Part shown: positions 25,491-32,826 of the stretch, piece by piece | Layout of the letters: each line of letters opens with the position of its first letter | How positions within the stretch are numbered: the stretch's first letter is position 1 | Assembly: GCA_944391465.1 (NCBI GenBank) | Contig: CALXTS010000010.1 | Coordinates: 1 to 52,906 of the forward strand | Reading direction: 5' to 3' | DNA length: 52,906 bases | From: an uncultured Alphaproteobacteria bacterium | Lineage (GTDB): Bacteria > Pseudomonadota > Alphaproteobacteria > RF32 > CAG-239 | Notes under the pieces: generated by a model | Seen by the model: the letters and a program-made list of their open reading frames with translations, nothing else | Told to the model about the DNA's origin: nothing | Database searches by the model: none | Made by a program: the position numbers and the translations under genes

Positions 25491-27245
25491 TTACTGTTCG
25501 TTATAACGATTTCGTTGATATTCTTTAAGAATAAAGGCTTTTAATAATCCGCCTGGATCTTCGGGAATTTCCCGATATTGTTGAGCCTTAGCTTGTATTT
25601 CTTCATCATATTTGGGAGCATCTTCTTCTTTTTGCAAAGAGCCTCTTTGAGAACGAGGCTGATTTTTGGGTTCCTTCTTATCTTCCGCTTCCGATTGTTC
25701 CATATTTGAATTTTGCGGCTGTTGCTGTTTTGGCTCATTATTAGGTTCGGGAGTTTCTTGAGGACTGTTTTTTTGTTGGTTGTCCTGAGAATTGTTTTGC
25801 GATGCGTTTTGTTGCTTATTCTCTTGTTCTGATTGCTGATTTTGTTGTTGAGAATTCTGCTGATTATCTTGCTCATCAGATTGAGATTGATTCTGCTGAG
25901 AGGAATTATTTTGGTTATCCTGATTCTGATTTTCATCTTGATTATTTTTATTACTTTGAGGCTGTTGATTTTGCTGTTGTTGTTTTTTTAAATACTCAAG
26001 ATTAAAGCGAGCATCTTCATGGTTTGCATCAAGTTTTAAAACTTCCTCATACTTTGCGATAGCTTCCTCAATTTTTCCGCTCTTAGCAAGAGCATTACCT
26101 TGATTATAAAGAGAGGTCTTGTCATTATTTTTAGAAAACTCCTGAAAAGCCGCTTCAAAATTTCCGTTTCTATACAGAGAAGAGCCCTTCCATGCGTTAT
26201 CTTCAAATTGTTGTGCCGCTTGCTGATAATTTCCGTTATTAAAAAGTTTAAGTGCTTCTTGATTTTCATTTAAGAAAAAGCCGGCATAAGAAGGTGAAGT
26301 ATAGAGAAATAAAACGATAACTAAAATTCCGCGTCTAAAGAAATACAAACAGCAAAGCAAAGGGAGTAACAAAAGATAATATCCGTAGTCCAACCACACG
26401 GATTGCAGATTTTTGCCTTCTTTTAACTTTTGATTTGGTTGGTTTATTTTGGTGACCAAATTTTTAATTTCGGCATCTGAATTACTTAGAGCAGAGTAAA
26501 TTCCGCCGCCTTTTTGAGCAATTAATTGCAAACGTTCGGATGGATTTTTTGCAGTTGCAATGATATTTACTTTAAAATTTTCTTTCTGAGCTTTTTGCGC
26601 GGCATTCAAAGCCAAATCAAAACGTTCTCCGGCATCAGGCGCAAAAACGATAATTTCGCCTTGCATAAATCCGGCATTCTTAAATTTTTCAATTGCTAAC
26701 TCAATAGCTCTGTCCAGACGATCACCGTTGCTGGGCATAATATCAAAATTAATAGCTGGTAGCAAATTTATAAGGATTTGCGCATCTTCTGTCAGCGGAG
26801 AAATCATAAATGGTTCTCGGCTGTAAATTTCCAAGCCGACTTGCCCCCCTTTAAGGGCTTCTAATAAATCTTTTATTTTAAATTTAGCACGACTTAAACG
26901 GTTTGGTGTTAAATCAGTTTCTTTCATATCAGAAGATACGTTTAAGAGAATCATTAGAGGATTCTCAGGTGCAAGACTGGGCAGCTCAACCTTCTCCCAA
27001 CTTGGTCCGGCCGCGGCAACAATTGCGGAAACCAATCCGAGCAGAGCCAGCCAAGACATTATCTTTCTTTGTGCGGAAGACCCTTTAATCAGCAAGTATT
27101 CAAGTAAACGCTTGTCGCAGACTTTTTCCCAAGAAGATTTGTTGCTTTTTCCTTTAAGATTTTTAATATAAAAGAATAAAGGCAAAAGGAGAAGTAAAAG
27201 CCACCACGGACGCAAGAAATGAAACTTTATAAAAAATTCTTCCAT
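25491..27245 (-). CDS. BatB-BatC fusion: von Willebrand A domain plus TPR
   Basis: A 584-residue protein. Two N-terminal membrane helices (about 10-27 and 63-80), a VWA domain (about 92-270), another membrane helix pair (about 290-325, LLLLPLLCCLYFF), two or three TPR units (about 335-415, SLYNQGNALAKSGKIEEAIAKYEEVLKLD) and a Gln/Asn-rich low-complexity tail (about 418-555). BatB and BatC are separate genes in some species; here they are joined, as in many Gram-negatives. The metal site usually DxSxS reads NVSSD (LLNVSSDMKETD), so metal binding may be lost, unlike BatA. Its ATG overlaps the batA stop by one base (TGATG). Confidence 0.9.
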   Translation of the reverse strand: MEEFFIKFHFLRPWWLLLLLLPLFFYIKNLKGKSNKSSWEKVCDKRLLEYLLIKGSSAQRKIMSWLALLGLVSAIVAAAGPSWEKVELPSLAPENPLMILLNVSSDMKETDLTPNRLSRAKFKIKDLLEALKGGQVGLEIYSREPFMISPLTEDAQILINLLPAINFDIMPSNGDRLDRAIELAIEKFKNAGFMQGEIIVFAPDAGERFDLALNAAQKAQKENFKVNIIATAKNPSERLQLIAQKGGGIYSALSNSDAEIKNLVTKINQPNQKLKEGKNLQSVWLDYGYYLLLLPLLCCLYFFRRGILVIVLFLYTSPSYAGFFLNENQEALKLFNNGNYQQAAQQFEDNAWKGSSLYRNGNFEAAFQEFSKNNDKTSLYNQGNALAKSGKIEEAIAKYEEVLKLDANHEDARFNLEYLKKQQQQNQQPQSNKNNQDENQNQDNQNNSSQQNQSQSDEQDNQQNSQQQNQQSEQENKQQNASQNNSQDNQQKNSPQETPEPNNEPKQQQPQNSNMEQSEAEDKKEPKNQPRSQRGSLQKEEDAPKYDEEIQAKAQQYREIPEDPGGLLKAFILKEYQRNRYNEQ

Positions 27246-28255
27246 CAGTTAATTCTCCTTAAAACCAAGGCTAAACCCATACTGAGAAAAATTGCGCCAA
27301 TCAGAGGAATATAGAATAATTCTTTAATTTCTCGGACATATCGCTCATCATGTTCGGTCGGTTCCATTTTATCAATGGTATTATAAATTTTCTGAAGTGC
27401 GTTGGTATCATCAGCACGAAAATAAGTTCCTTTAGTAGCTTGAGCTAATTCTTGCAACCCTTTTTCATCTAATTCATTTTGATTTCCTAAACGGATTCCA
27501 AAGAAAGAAGAAACCATATTTTCAGGACTCCCAACGCCGATGGTATAAGTCTTGATACCTTCATCTTGAGCCAGTTTTGTGACTTGCGCAAGGGATAAGC
27601 TACCATCATTATTTTCACCGTCCGTCAGAAGAATAATAATTTTATTCTCAGGATTCGGGGCATCTTTAAGAGTTTTTAAGGCCAGTCCCATAGCATCGCC
27701 GATTGCGGTTGAATTTCCCGCCATTCCGGCATCCATGGACCATAAAATTTCACCGACGGACTTTTTATCAAATGTTAAAGGAGCTTGCAAATAAGCGCGC
27801 GTTCCAAATAAAATCAAACCGATTCTATCCTCACTGCGTTTTTTTAAAAATTCTCCGGCTGCTTTTTTTAATGCGGTTAAACGGTCGATTTGATAACCAT
27901 TTAAAGAAAAGTCCGGCGTCAACATGGAGTTAGAAATATCTAAAACCAACAAAATATCGCGGCTTTCATTTTTAAGACGTACGGGCTCCCCGAGCCATTG
28001 CGGACGAGCGGCTGCAAAAACCAATAAGAACCAAATTAAATACAAAAGCCAAAAGAATTTAGAAAAGATTTTTTCATTATTGGCACTTCCGATATTCCAA
28101 AGGCTTCCCGATTTAATGGAGATTCTCTCTAAATCAGAAATAAAAGGGACTTTTAACGCATCTCCATGCAAGCCTTTAACTGCGGGAAAAATAAAACGGA
28201 TGATAAACGGAAGAAACAATAAAGCAAAGGCGTAAGGATAAGCAAATTGACTCAT
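27245..28255 (-). CDS. batA: BatA: von Willebrand A-domain membrane protein
   Basis: A 336-residue protein with N-terminal membrane helices (about 5-22 and 60-77), a VWA domain (about 95-290) with an intact metal site (LVLDISNSMLTPD; later STAIGDAMGLALKTL and LLTDGENNDGS) and a C-terminal helix (about 312-332). BatA forms membrane complexes with BatB and BatD. The start at 28255 is chosen for the ribosome site AGGAGAAAATCT and its four-base ATGA overlap with the gene upstream; the frame is open nine codons further. Confidence 0.93.
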   Translation of the reverse strand: MSQFAYPYAFALLFLPFIIRFIFPAVKGLHGDALKVPFISDLERISIKSGSLWNIGSANNEKIFSKFFWLLYLIWFLLVFAAARPQWLGEPVRLKNESRDILLVLDISNSMLTPDFSLNGYQIDRLTALKKAAGEFLKKRSEDRIGLILFGTRAYLQAPLTFDKKSVGEILWSMDAGMAGNSTAIGDAMGLALKTLKDAPNPENKIIILLTDGENNDGSLSLAQVTKLAQDEGIKTYTIGVGSPENMVSSFFGIRLGNQNELDEKGLQELAQATKGTYFRADDTNALQKIYNTIDKMEPTEHDERYVREIKELFYIPLIGAIFLSMGLALVLRRIN

Positions 28256-28704
28256 AGATTTTCTCCTATCCAAGCCTGACAAAACAGTTTCAATTTAACA
28301 ACATCGGCAGAATTTATCTTATTTTTTTCAGCTTTCATATAAGGTGCATTAAGTAGTAAATCGGCGGCATTTCCGTCAAGTTGTATCTTACAATGTGCAT
28401 TAAGGAAATTGAGCCAATCTGCGCCCATCAAAACGGTAGCTTCTTTATATTTAAAAACACAGATTCGCCGCAAAATAGCAGACATTTCGACTACGGAATT
28501 TAAGGAGTTGTTGCAGTGAATGTTGCGTAAAAGGCGTAAAGCATAAACTTTCTTAGATTTTTTTTGTAAAAACATAAACAAGTAAATAGCCAGCAAAACG
28601 CCCAAAATAGAGGCAAGAATAATCCACCATCCGTAAGCAAGAGGCCATACGGATACCCCGTCAGGAATATGAATATCTCGTAGTTCTGGTAAATTTTCTT
28701 CCAT
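28252..28704 (-). CDS. DUF4381 membrane protein
   Basis: A 150-residue protein with one membrane helix (about 28-46, WWIILASILGVLLAIYLFMFL) and a helical cytoplasmic part with LLRNIHCNNSLNSVVEMSAILRRICVFKYKEATVLMGADWLNFLN. DUF4381 proteins are regular members of bat operons between a DUF58 protein and BatA. The ATG at 28704 is preferred over an in-frame TTG nine codons upstream, and neither has a clear ribosome site. No moxR or DUF58 gene precedes it, although these usually head the operon; they must be elsewhere or absent. Confidence 0.82.
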   Translation of the reverse strand: MEENLPELRDIHIPDGVSVWPLAYGWWIILASILGVLLAIYLFMFLQKKSKKVYALRLLRNIHCNNSLNSVVEMSAILRRICVFKYKEATVLMGADWLNFLNAHCKIQLDGNAADLLLNAPYMKAEKNKINSADVVKLKLFCQAWIGENL

Positions 28705-28790
28705 ATTTTTATAATCCGAACGATAATACAATTATCAGCATTAACTAAATTTAAGGTATCAAAATATAAATATCAAGTATGAAACAAAAT

Positions 28791-28825
28791 AAAAAAGGTT
28801 GGTTTTGCGATAACCAACCTTTTTT
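28791..28825 (-). terminator. bidirectional terminator downstream of the orphan gene
   Basis: A 14-bp stem AAAAAAGGTTGGTT (28791-28804) / AACCAACCTTTTTT (28812-28825) with a 7-nt loop. It ends the minus-strand gene at 28843 and insulates the bat operon. Confidence 0.9.
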
Positions 28826-28842
28826 ATATACCTTACAACCCT

Positions 28843-29577
28843 CTATACGGCGGCGACGGCTTCTTGTTTTTTAGTCAGGAAAGCCTGATAATTAACAATT
28901 TGCCGTACACTGCAATATTGCCCGAACAGGTTTTGCGAACGTAATGTTTTTGAGTAAAACATTTTCGAAGCAAAAGCCAAACTGTCAAAACTGCCCAACT
29001 CCTTATACATCTCCATATCCTGTTCAATCAGGTGTACAAGCGACAAGGCATATCTTAACGTTTCATCATTTTGGCTTCTATCCGAAAATTGAGCCGCATC
29101 TTGGAGTGAAAAATCGGAACTTTTTTGTTCCTGTTCAGCCAAAAACAAACTTTGAGCCAGTTCGTTTGCTCGCGTTTCCCTAAGCCAATTTTCAAGGGAT
29201 ACCGTCGGAAATGAAATTCTGAACATAGCCAAACGATGTTGCAAGATTGGTAGTAAACCGGCATTTGCTTTGGCAATTTCACTTTTCATTTCTGATGCTT
29301 TTTCTTGATAAATTTCTTTTTCAAGTTGCTTTCCTAAAAGATTAATTTCAGTCAAAAGATGTTCCCGAGTTAATTGGAATATTAATTTTCCGTCTAACTC
29401 TATCCCGCAAAGAATATCCAAATAGAAGGATAAAGTAATTACTTGCCCTTTCTGAGGAGAGGTTATTAACTTGCTCTTATCAATCCAATAGGTTTTGCAA
29501 CCTTCCAAATGCAACTCAAATTGTTTTGCGCTTTCTTTAACACCCTCAATTCTTGAGGAAATTTTACTAAGTCTCAT
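28843..29577 (-). CDS. orphan protein of unknown function
   Basis: A 244-residue soluble protein with no signal peptide or membrane segment. The N-terminal half is beta-rich (ISSRIEGVKESAKQFELHLEG, VITLSFYLDILCGIELDGKLIFQL), and the second half is helical with coiled-coil-like LLGKQLEKEIYQEKASEMKSE. It ends SVRQIVNYQAFLTKKQEAVAAV. I do not recognise a family. It has no ribosome site before the ATG, unlike nearly every other gene here, has its own terminators on both sides, and a promoter-like pair of boxes of Bacteroidota type upstream. Transfer from that phylum is possible. Confidence 0.72.
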   Translation of the reverse strand: MRLSKISSRIEGVKESAKQFELHLEGCKTYWIDKSKLITSPQKGQVITLSFYLDILCGIELDGKLIFQLTREHLLTEINLLGKQLEKEIYQEKASEMKSEIAKANAGLLPILQHRLAMFRISFPTVSLENWLRETRANELAQSLFLAEQEQKSSDFSLQDAAQFSDRSQNDETLRYALSLVHLIEQDMEMYKELGSFDSLAFASKMFYSKTLRSQNLFGQYCSVRQIVNYQAFLTKKQEAVAAV

Positions 29578-29601
29578 GATTATATGTATTTAATTTAATA
29601 A

Positions 29602-29632
29602 TGAATATATTAGTAATTCGGATACTAGCAAA
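29602..29632 (-). promoter_or_regulatory. Bacteroidota-like promoter before the orphan gene
   Basis: On the minus strand TTTG (29632-29629), exactly 19 bases, then TATATTCA (29609-29602), against the Bacteroidota consensus TTTG-N19-TAnnTTTG (last two bases differ). It would give a leader of roughly 18 bases with no ribosome site. Short motifs in AT-rich DNA arise by chance, so confidence is low. Confidence 0.35.
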
Positions 29633-29651
29633 ACATAAAGAAATAAACAAT

Positions 29652-29681
29652 AAAAAAAGCCGAGAATTCTCAGCTTTTTTT
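29652..29681 (-). terminator. tyrS terminator
   Basis: AAAAAAGC / GCTTTTTT flanking GAGA...TCTC, with one C-A mismatch. It lies 13 bases downstream of the minus-strand tyrS stop and has T-runs on both strands. Confidence 0.85.
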
Positions 29682-29693
29682 ATCAAATAAAAT

Positions 29694-30950
29694 TTAAGCA
29701 ACTTTTATTAAACCATGTTTCTTTTTACCCTGTGATAGTTTAATTTGTCCGTCTTTGATATCAAGAGCCGAAAGAATATAATTTTCATCGGTTATCGTGC
29801 TGTCATTAAGTTTTAAGCCGCCTTGCTTAATCAATCTGCGAGCTTCACCTTTGCTTTGAACAAATCCGATTTGCAAGAAAGCGTCTAACACGCCGAGCCC
29901 GTTGACGGAATTTAATTCAATAGAGGGAAGCTCACCACCGGCAATACCTTGTTCAAAAGTTTTGACTGCAGTTTCCTGAGCGGCTTTTGCTTCAGCTTCT
30001 CCGCGGCAGATTTTAGTCGCTTCAAAAGCCAATATTTTCTTGGCCTCATTAATTTCCTGATCTTTAAGGCTTTCCAAGCGTTCAATCTCATCTATCGGTA
30101 AATCGGTATAAATGCGCAGACATTTTCCGACTTCCGTATCGCCGATATTGCGGAAATATTGGTAGTAATCATAAGAAGAGAGTTTCTCATCATTAATCCA
30201 AACGGCATTACCTTCTGACTTGCCCATTTTCTTTCCTGAAGCGTCTGTAATAATCGGGCTGGTAAAGCCAAATAATTCAACATCATATTTACGGCGCCCC
30301 AATTCCGTTCCGGAGGTAATGTTTCCCCATTGGTCAGAACCGGCAATTTGAGCCCGACAACCATATTTTTGGAAAAGTTCGCAAAAATCATATCCTTGCA
30401 ATAACATATAGTTAAATTCCAAAAAAGACATTGGTTGCTCGCGGTCAAGTCTGGACTTTACACTATCCATGGTCAGCATTCTGTTGACGGAATAATAAGT
30501 GCCGATATCCCGAAGAAACGCGAGGTAATTTATATCCTTAAACCAGTCCCAGTTATCAACCATAACAGCGTCATTTTTGCCGTCGCCGAACTTTAAGAAT
30601 TTGCTGAATGATTTTTTCAAACCTTTAATATTTTCAGCAAGTGTTTCGTCACTCAAAAAAGGGCGCAATTTATCTTTGCCGGAAGGGTCTCCGATGCGAG
30701 CGGTAGCTCCGCCGACCAAAGTCAAAGGTTTATGTCCGCATTTTTGAAACCAACGCATCATCATTAAAGGGACAATATGTCCGACATGAAGACTGTCGCC
30801 TGTAGGGTCAGAGCCCAGATAACCCACAGCCGGTTTTCCGCTTTTTTCGCATTCATACAAATAAGCGTCAAAACCGTTTTCGTTTGTGCATTGATTGTAG
30901 AAGCCGCGTTCAACCATGATATTTAAAAACTGTGATTTAAAATTGCTCAT
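29694..30950 (-). CDS. tyrS: tyrosyl-tRNA synthetase
   Basis: A 418-residue class I synthetase. The ATP-binding HIGH motif is HVGH (residues 55-58), the KMSKS-type loop reads KKMGKSEGN, and the tyrosine pocket is visible in YLGSDPTGDSLHVGH and MLLQGYDFCELFQKYGCRAQIAGSDQWGN. The C-terminal S4 RNA-binding domain (about 350-418) has QSKGEARRLIKQGGLKLND. Full length of the TyrRS type with S4 domain. Good ribosome site (AAGGAAAGGG). Monocistronic and divergent from the anmK-like gene, with a 90-bp gap. Confidence 0.97.
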   Translation of the reverse strand: MSNFKSQFLNIMVERGFYNQCTNENGFDAYLYECEKSGKPAVGYLGSDPTGDSLHVGHIVPLMMMRWFQKCGHKPLTLVGGATARIGDPSGKDKLRPFLSDETLAENIKGLKKSFSKFLKFGDGKNDAVMVDNWDWFKDINYLAFLRDIGTYYSVNRMLTMDSVKSRLDREQPMSFLEFNYMLLQGYDFCELFQKYGCRAQIAGSDQWGNITSGTELGRRKYDVELFGFTSPIITDASGKKMGKSEGNAVWINDEKLSSYDYYQYFRNIGDTEVGKCLRIYTDLPIDEIERLESLKDQEINEAKKILAFEATKICRGEAEAKAAQETAVKTFEQGIAGGELPSIELNSVNGLGVLDAFLQIGFVQSKGEARRLIKQGGLKLNDSTITDENYILSALDIKDGQIKLSQGKKKHGLIKVA

Positions 30951-31040
30951 TTTCCCTTTCCTTAATTAATTTATAACCAAATCTTAACGCATATTATCAT
31001 AATATTAAAACAATGCAACAAGGGAGTAAAGTTTTTTAGA

Positions 31041-32144
31041 ATGGAAATGCTCAAGACAAAGCGTTCATTGGGAGTTATCAGTAATTCATCATTAGAAAGT
31101 ATAGAACTTGCGGTAATAACAACCGACGGAGTGGATGTTTTTGACTTCGGCCCATCACAAGTTATTCCGTACGATGATACCATCAGACGGAAGATTTTAA
31201 ATATATCGGGACGGAAGAAAGAAGAAATTGATAATGAATATTTGTCAGATTTGGAGCAGCAATTAACAAAATATTTTCATGAAATCATTACGGATTTTAT
31301 AGATTTATATTCAGAAAAAATAGATATCATCGGTTTTTCCGGGCCGATAATTCATCAAAATCCATCACAGTGTTACTGTCATCAAATCGGAGATTGTAAA
31401 AAGCTATCATCTTTGTTGGGAATCCAAGTTGTCAGCAATTTTCGAAAATCGGATATTATAGCCGGAGGTCAAGGTTCTCCGCTCAGTGCGGCATACCATA
31501 TGTGTTTGTGTTGTGATAAAGAAAAACCGATAGTTATTGTCAATATAGACGGTATTTCATCAATTATTTGGATAGGTCAAAACGGTGAGGTAATGGGTTT
31601 TGATGCCGGAGCCGGATGCGCGGCAATCAATGATTGGGTGGATAAACACGGGGCCCAACATGCAGATTACAACGGAAGACTTGCAATAACGGGAACAATA
31701 AATCATTCGATTCTCGCCAGTATGATGCGCCATAAGTATTTAGCTAAATATCCGCCCAAATCGGCAGACTGTAGTCTTTTTTATGATAAATTGGAACATT
31801 TGGAAGGATTGTCTTTGGCAGACGGATGTGCGACGGCTACGGCATATATTGCAGAAACGATAGCCTATTCACTTTCATTATATATACCGTTGATGCCAAA
31901 AGAAGTTATAATATGTGGTTGCGGAGCGGAAAATCCTACATTAATGCGGTTTCTAAGGCAAAGACTTGACGGGATAGAAGTTAAAAGTGCCCGTGAAATG
32001 GGGTGGAAGTCAGAGGTTATGGAAGCACAAGCGGCCGCTTATATAGCCGTCCGCCGTTTTTATCAAATGCCGGTTGGTATTCCGACGGTAACCGGTGTTC
32101 CGGAGCCGATTATTTGCGGAGAAATATTTTTACCGCAATCATAA
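31041..32144 (+). CDS. anmK: divergent anhydro-N-acetylmuramic acid kinase-like protein
   Basis: A 367-residue protein of the AnmK family, which phosphorylates and opens 1,6-anhydro-MurNAc during peptidoglycan recycling. The C-terminal lobe is recognisable (IICGCGAENPTLMRFLRQRL, then GWKSEVMEAQAAAYIAVRR, VGIPTVTGVPEPIICGEIF), as is the central PPKSADCSLFYDKLE. The catalytic Asp region GFDAGAGC retains its Asp. The N-terminal phosphate-binding motif, usually GxMSGTSxDGxD, is degenerate here: GVISNSSLESIE. The family NIGGIxN motif reads NIDGISS. Activity is therefore uncertain. It fits the pathway with MltA, whose products it would use. No ribosome site at optimal spacing. Confidence 0.8.
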   Translation: MEMLKTKRSLGVISNSSLESIELAVITTDGVDVFDFGPSQVIPYDDTIRRKILNISGRKKEEIDNEYLSDLEQQLTKYFHEIITDFIDLYSEKIDIIGFSGPIIHQNPSQCYCHQIGDCKKLSSLLGIQVVSNFRKSDIIAGGQGSPLSAAYHMCLCCDKEKPIVIVNIDGISSIIWIGQNGEVMGFDAGAGCAAINDWVDKHGAQHADYNGRLAITGTINHSILASMMRHKYLAKYPPKSADCSLFYDKLEHLEGLSLADGCATATAYIAETIAYSLSLYIPLMPKEVIICGCGAENPTLMRFLRQRLDGIEVKSAREMGWKSEVMEAQAAAYIAVRRFYQMPVGIPTVTGVPEPIICGEIFLPQS

Positions 32145-32343
32145 AAGTTCTTGACAAAATTTTCAGAAGTGCTAATTGGAAAGCAATCATAAAGAATTTT
32201 TAGCACATAATTGTAAAATATCGTTTTTTTACTATTCCTCCGTTGTATGGACTGAACTGTAAAAAAATTGCTTTTTTAATTATAAGTAGTGACGAGCGAA
32301 AGTAATTAGAGAAAGACAAACAAAACAAACAAGACTTAAAACA

Positions 32344-32609
32344 GGGAATTTGCGTTGATATGTAATACGCTTTACCTAATCATTCCATTTAGGGATTCCC
32401 GAGGAATAGCTCTTCTGTTGTATGGAAAGACCTATTCCTTTAATGGAGACAACTTCTTTAGTGATATATAAATAAGGACAGGACCATAATATGGTAGACT
32501 CTAACCCTGTCCACGGGGATATCTGCTTGTGAAAGCCGATATCCTTCCGGTATTTGAATTTGACATTGCAAAAAGCTCCTCTTTGAGAAAAGAGGGGCTT
32601 TCCCGTTTT
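32344..32609 (+). ncRNA. candidate structured non-coding RNA or long leader
   Basis: The 682-bp gap 32145-32826 has no coding frame but a dense series of hairpins. In order: outer stem GGGAAT/ATTCCC (32344-32349, 32395-32400) enclosing GCGT/ACGC and CCTAA/TTAGG hairpins, a three-way junction; AGGAATAG/CTATTCCT (32402-32409, 32432-32439) extended by TCTT/AAGA; GGACAGG/CCTGTCC (32476-32482, 32506-32512) with inner ACCAT/ATGGT; GGATATC/GATATCC (32517-32523, 32538-32544) with GCTT/AAGC and a GTGA loop; then a 13-bp hairpin with GAGA tetraloop and a T-run (32572-32609). I could not match it to 6S, tmRNA, RNase P, SRP RNA or a known riboswitch. The promoter is unclear; TATAAG at 32281-32286 is a candidate -10. 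Confidence 0.6.
32572..32609 (+). terminator. terminator closing the structured region
   Basis: Arms 32572-32584 and 32589-32601 pair over 13 positions (one G-U) around a GAGA tetraloop, followed by CCCGTTTT. It is 218 bp before ileS, so it ends an independent transcript or acts as an attenuator. Confidence 0.75.
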
Positions 32610-32696
32610 AAAAACATTATTTTATAATTGCACTTTATATTTGACTCCGCAAAATTAGTGTATTAAATTCATTGCAGAATTTAACAAGGTCAAAGA

Positions 32697-32758
32697 TAGA
32701 TGCTTTATTTGTACATACATTCCGTTTCATCCATTATTATCCCTTAGGGGATAGCATC
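32697..32758 (+). other. stem-loop in the ileS leader
   Basis: AGATGCT (32697-32703) can pair with AGCATCT (near 32752-32758), enclosing a small ATCCC-TTA-GGGGAT hairpin. It lies about 70 bases before the ileS start and could be a regulatory leader. The rest of 32610-32826 is AT-rich with no gene. Confidence 0.4.
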
Positions 32759-32826
32759 TTTCTATACATAAAAAATAAAAAACTTTTCAAAACAATCATT
32801 GTCAATTTAAATTAGGGTATTTTTAC

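Noticed and set aside
25530..25990. Tandem repeat or mobile element in the Gln/Asn-rich part of the BatB-BatC gene
   Set aside because: It is codon-level low complexity in an open frame at the normal place for this family, not a DNA repeat unit.
32344..32609. Possible 6S RNA, two-piece tmRNA, RNase P RNA or SRP RNA in the gap before ileS
   Set aside because: No tmRNA tag frame or T-arm, no RNase P GAGGAAAGTCC-type core, no SRP GGAAGG-type loop, and the series of hairpins does not form the single long bulged rod of 6S RNA.
32697..32758. tRNA-like element with a 7-bp AGATGCT/AGCATCT acceptor-like stem
   Set aside because: No TTCGA-type T-loop, too short (62 bases), and the internal arms do not match a cloverleaf.
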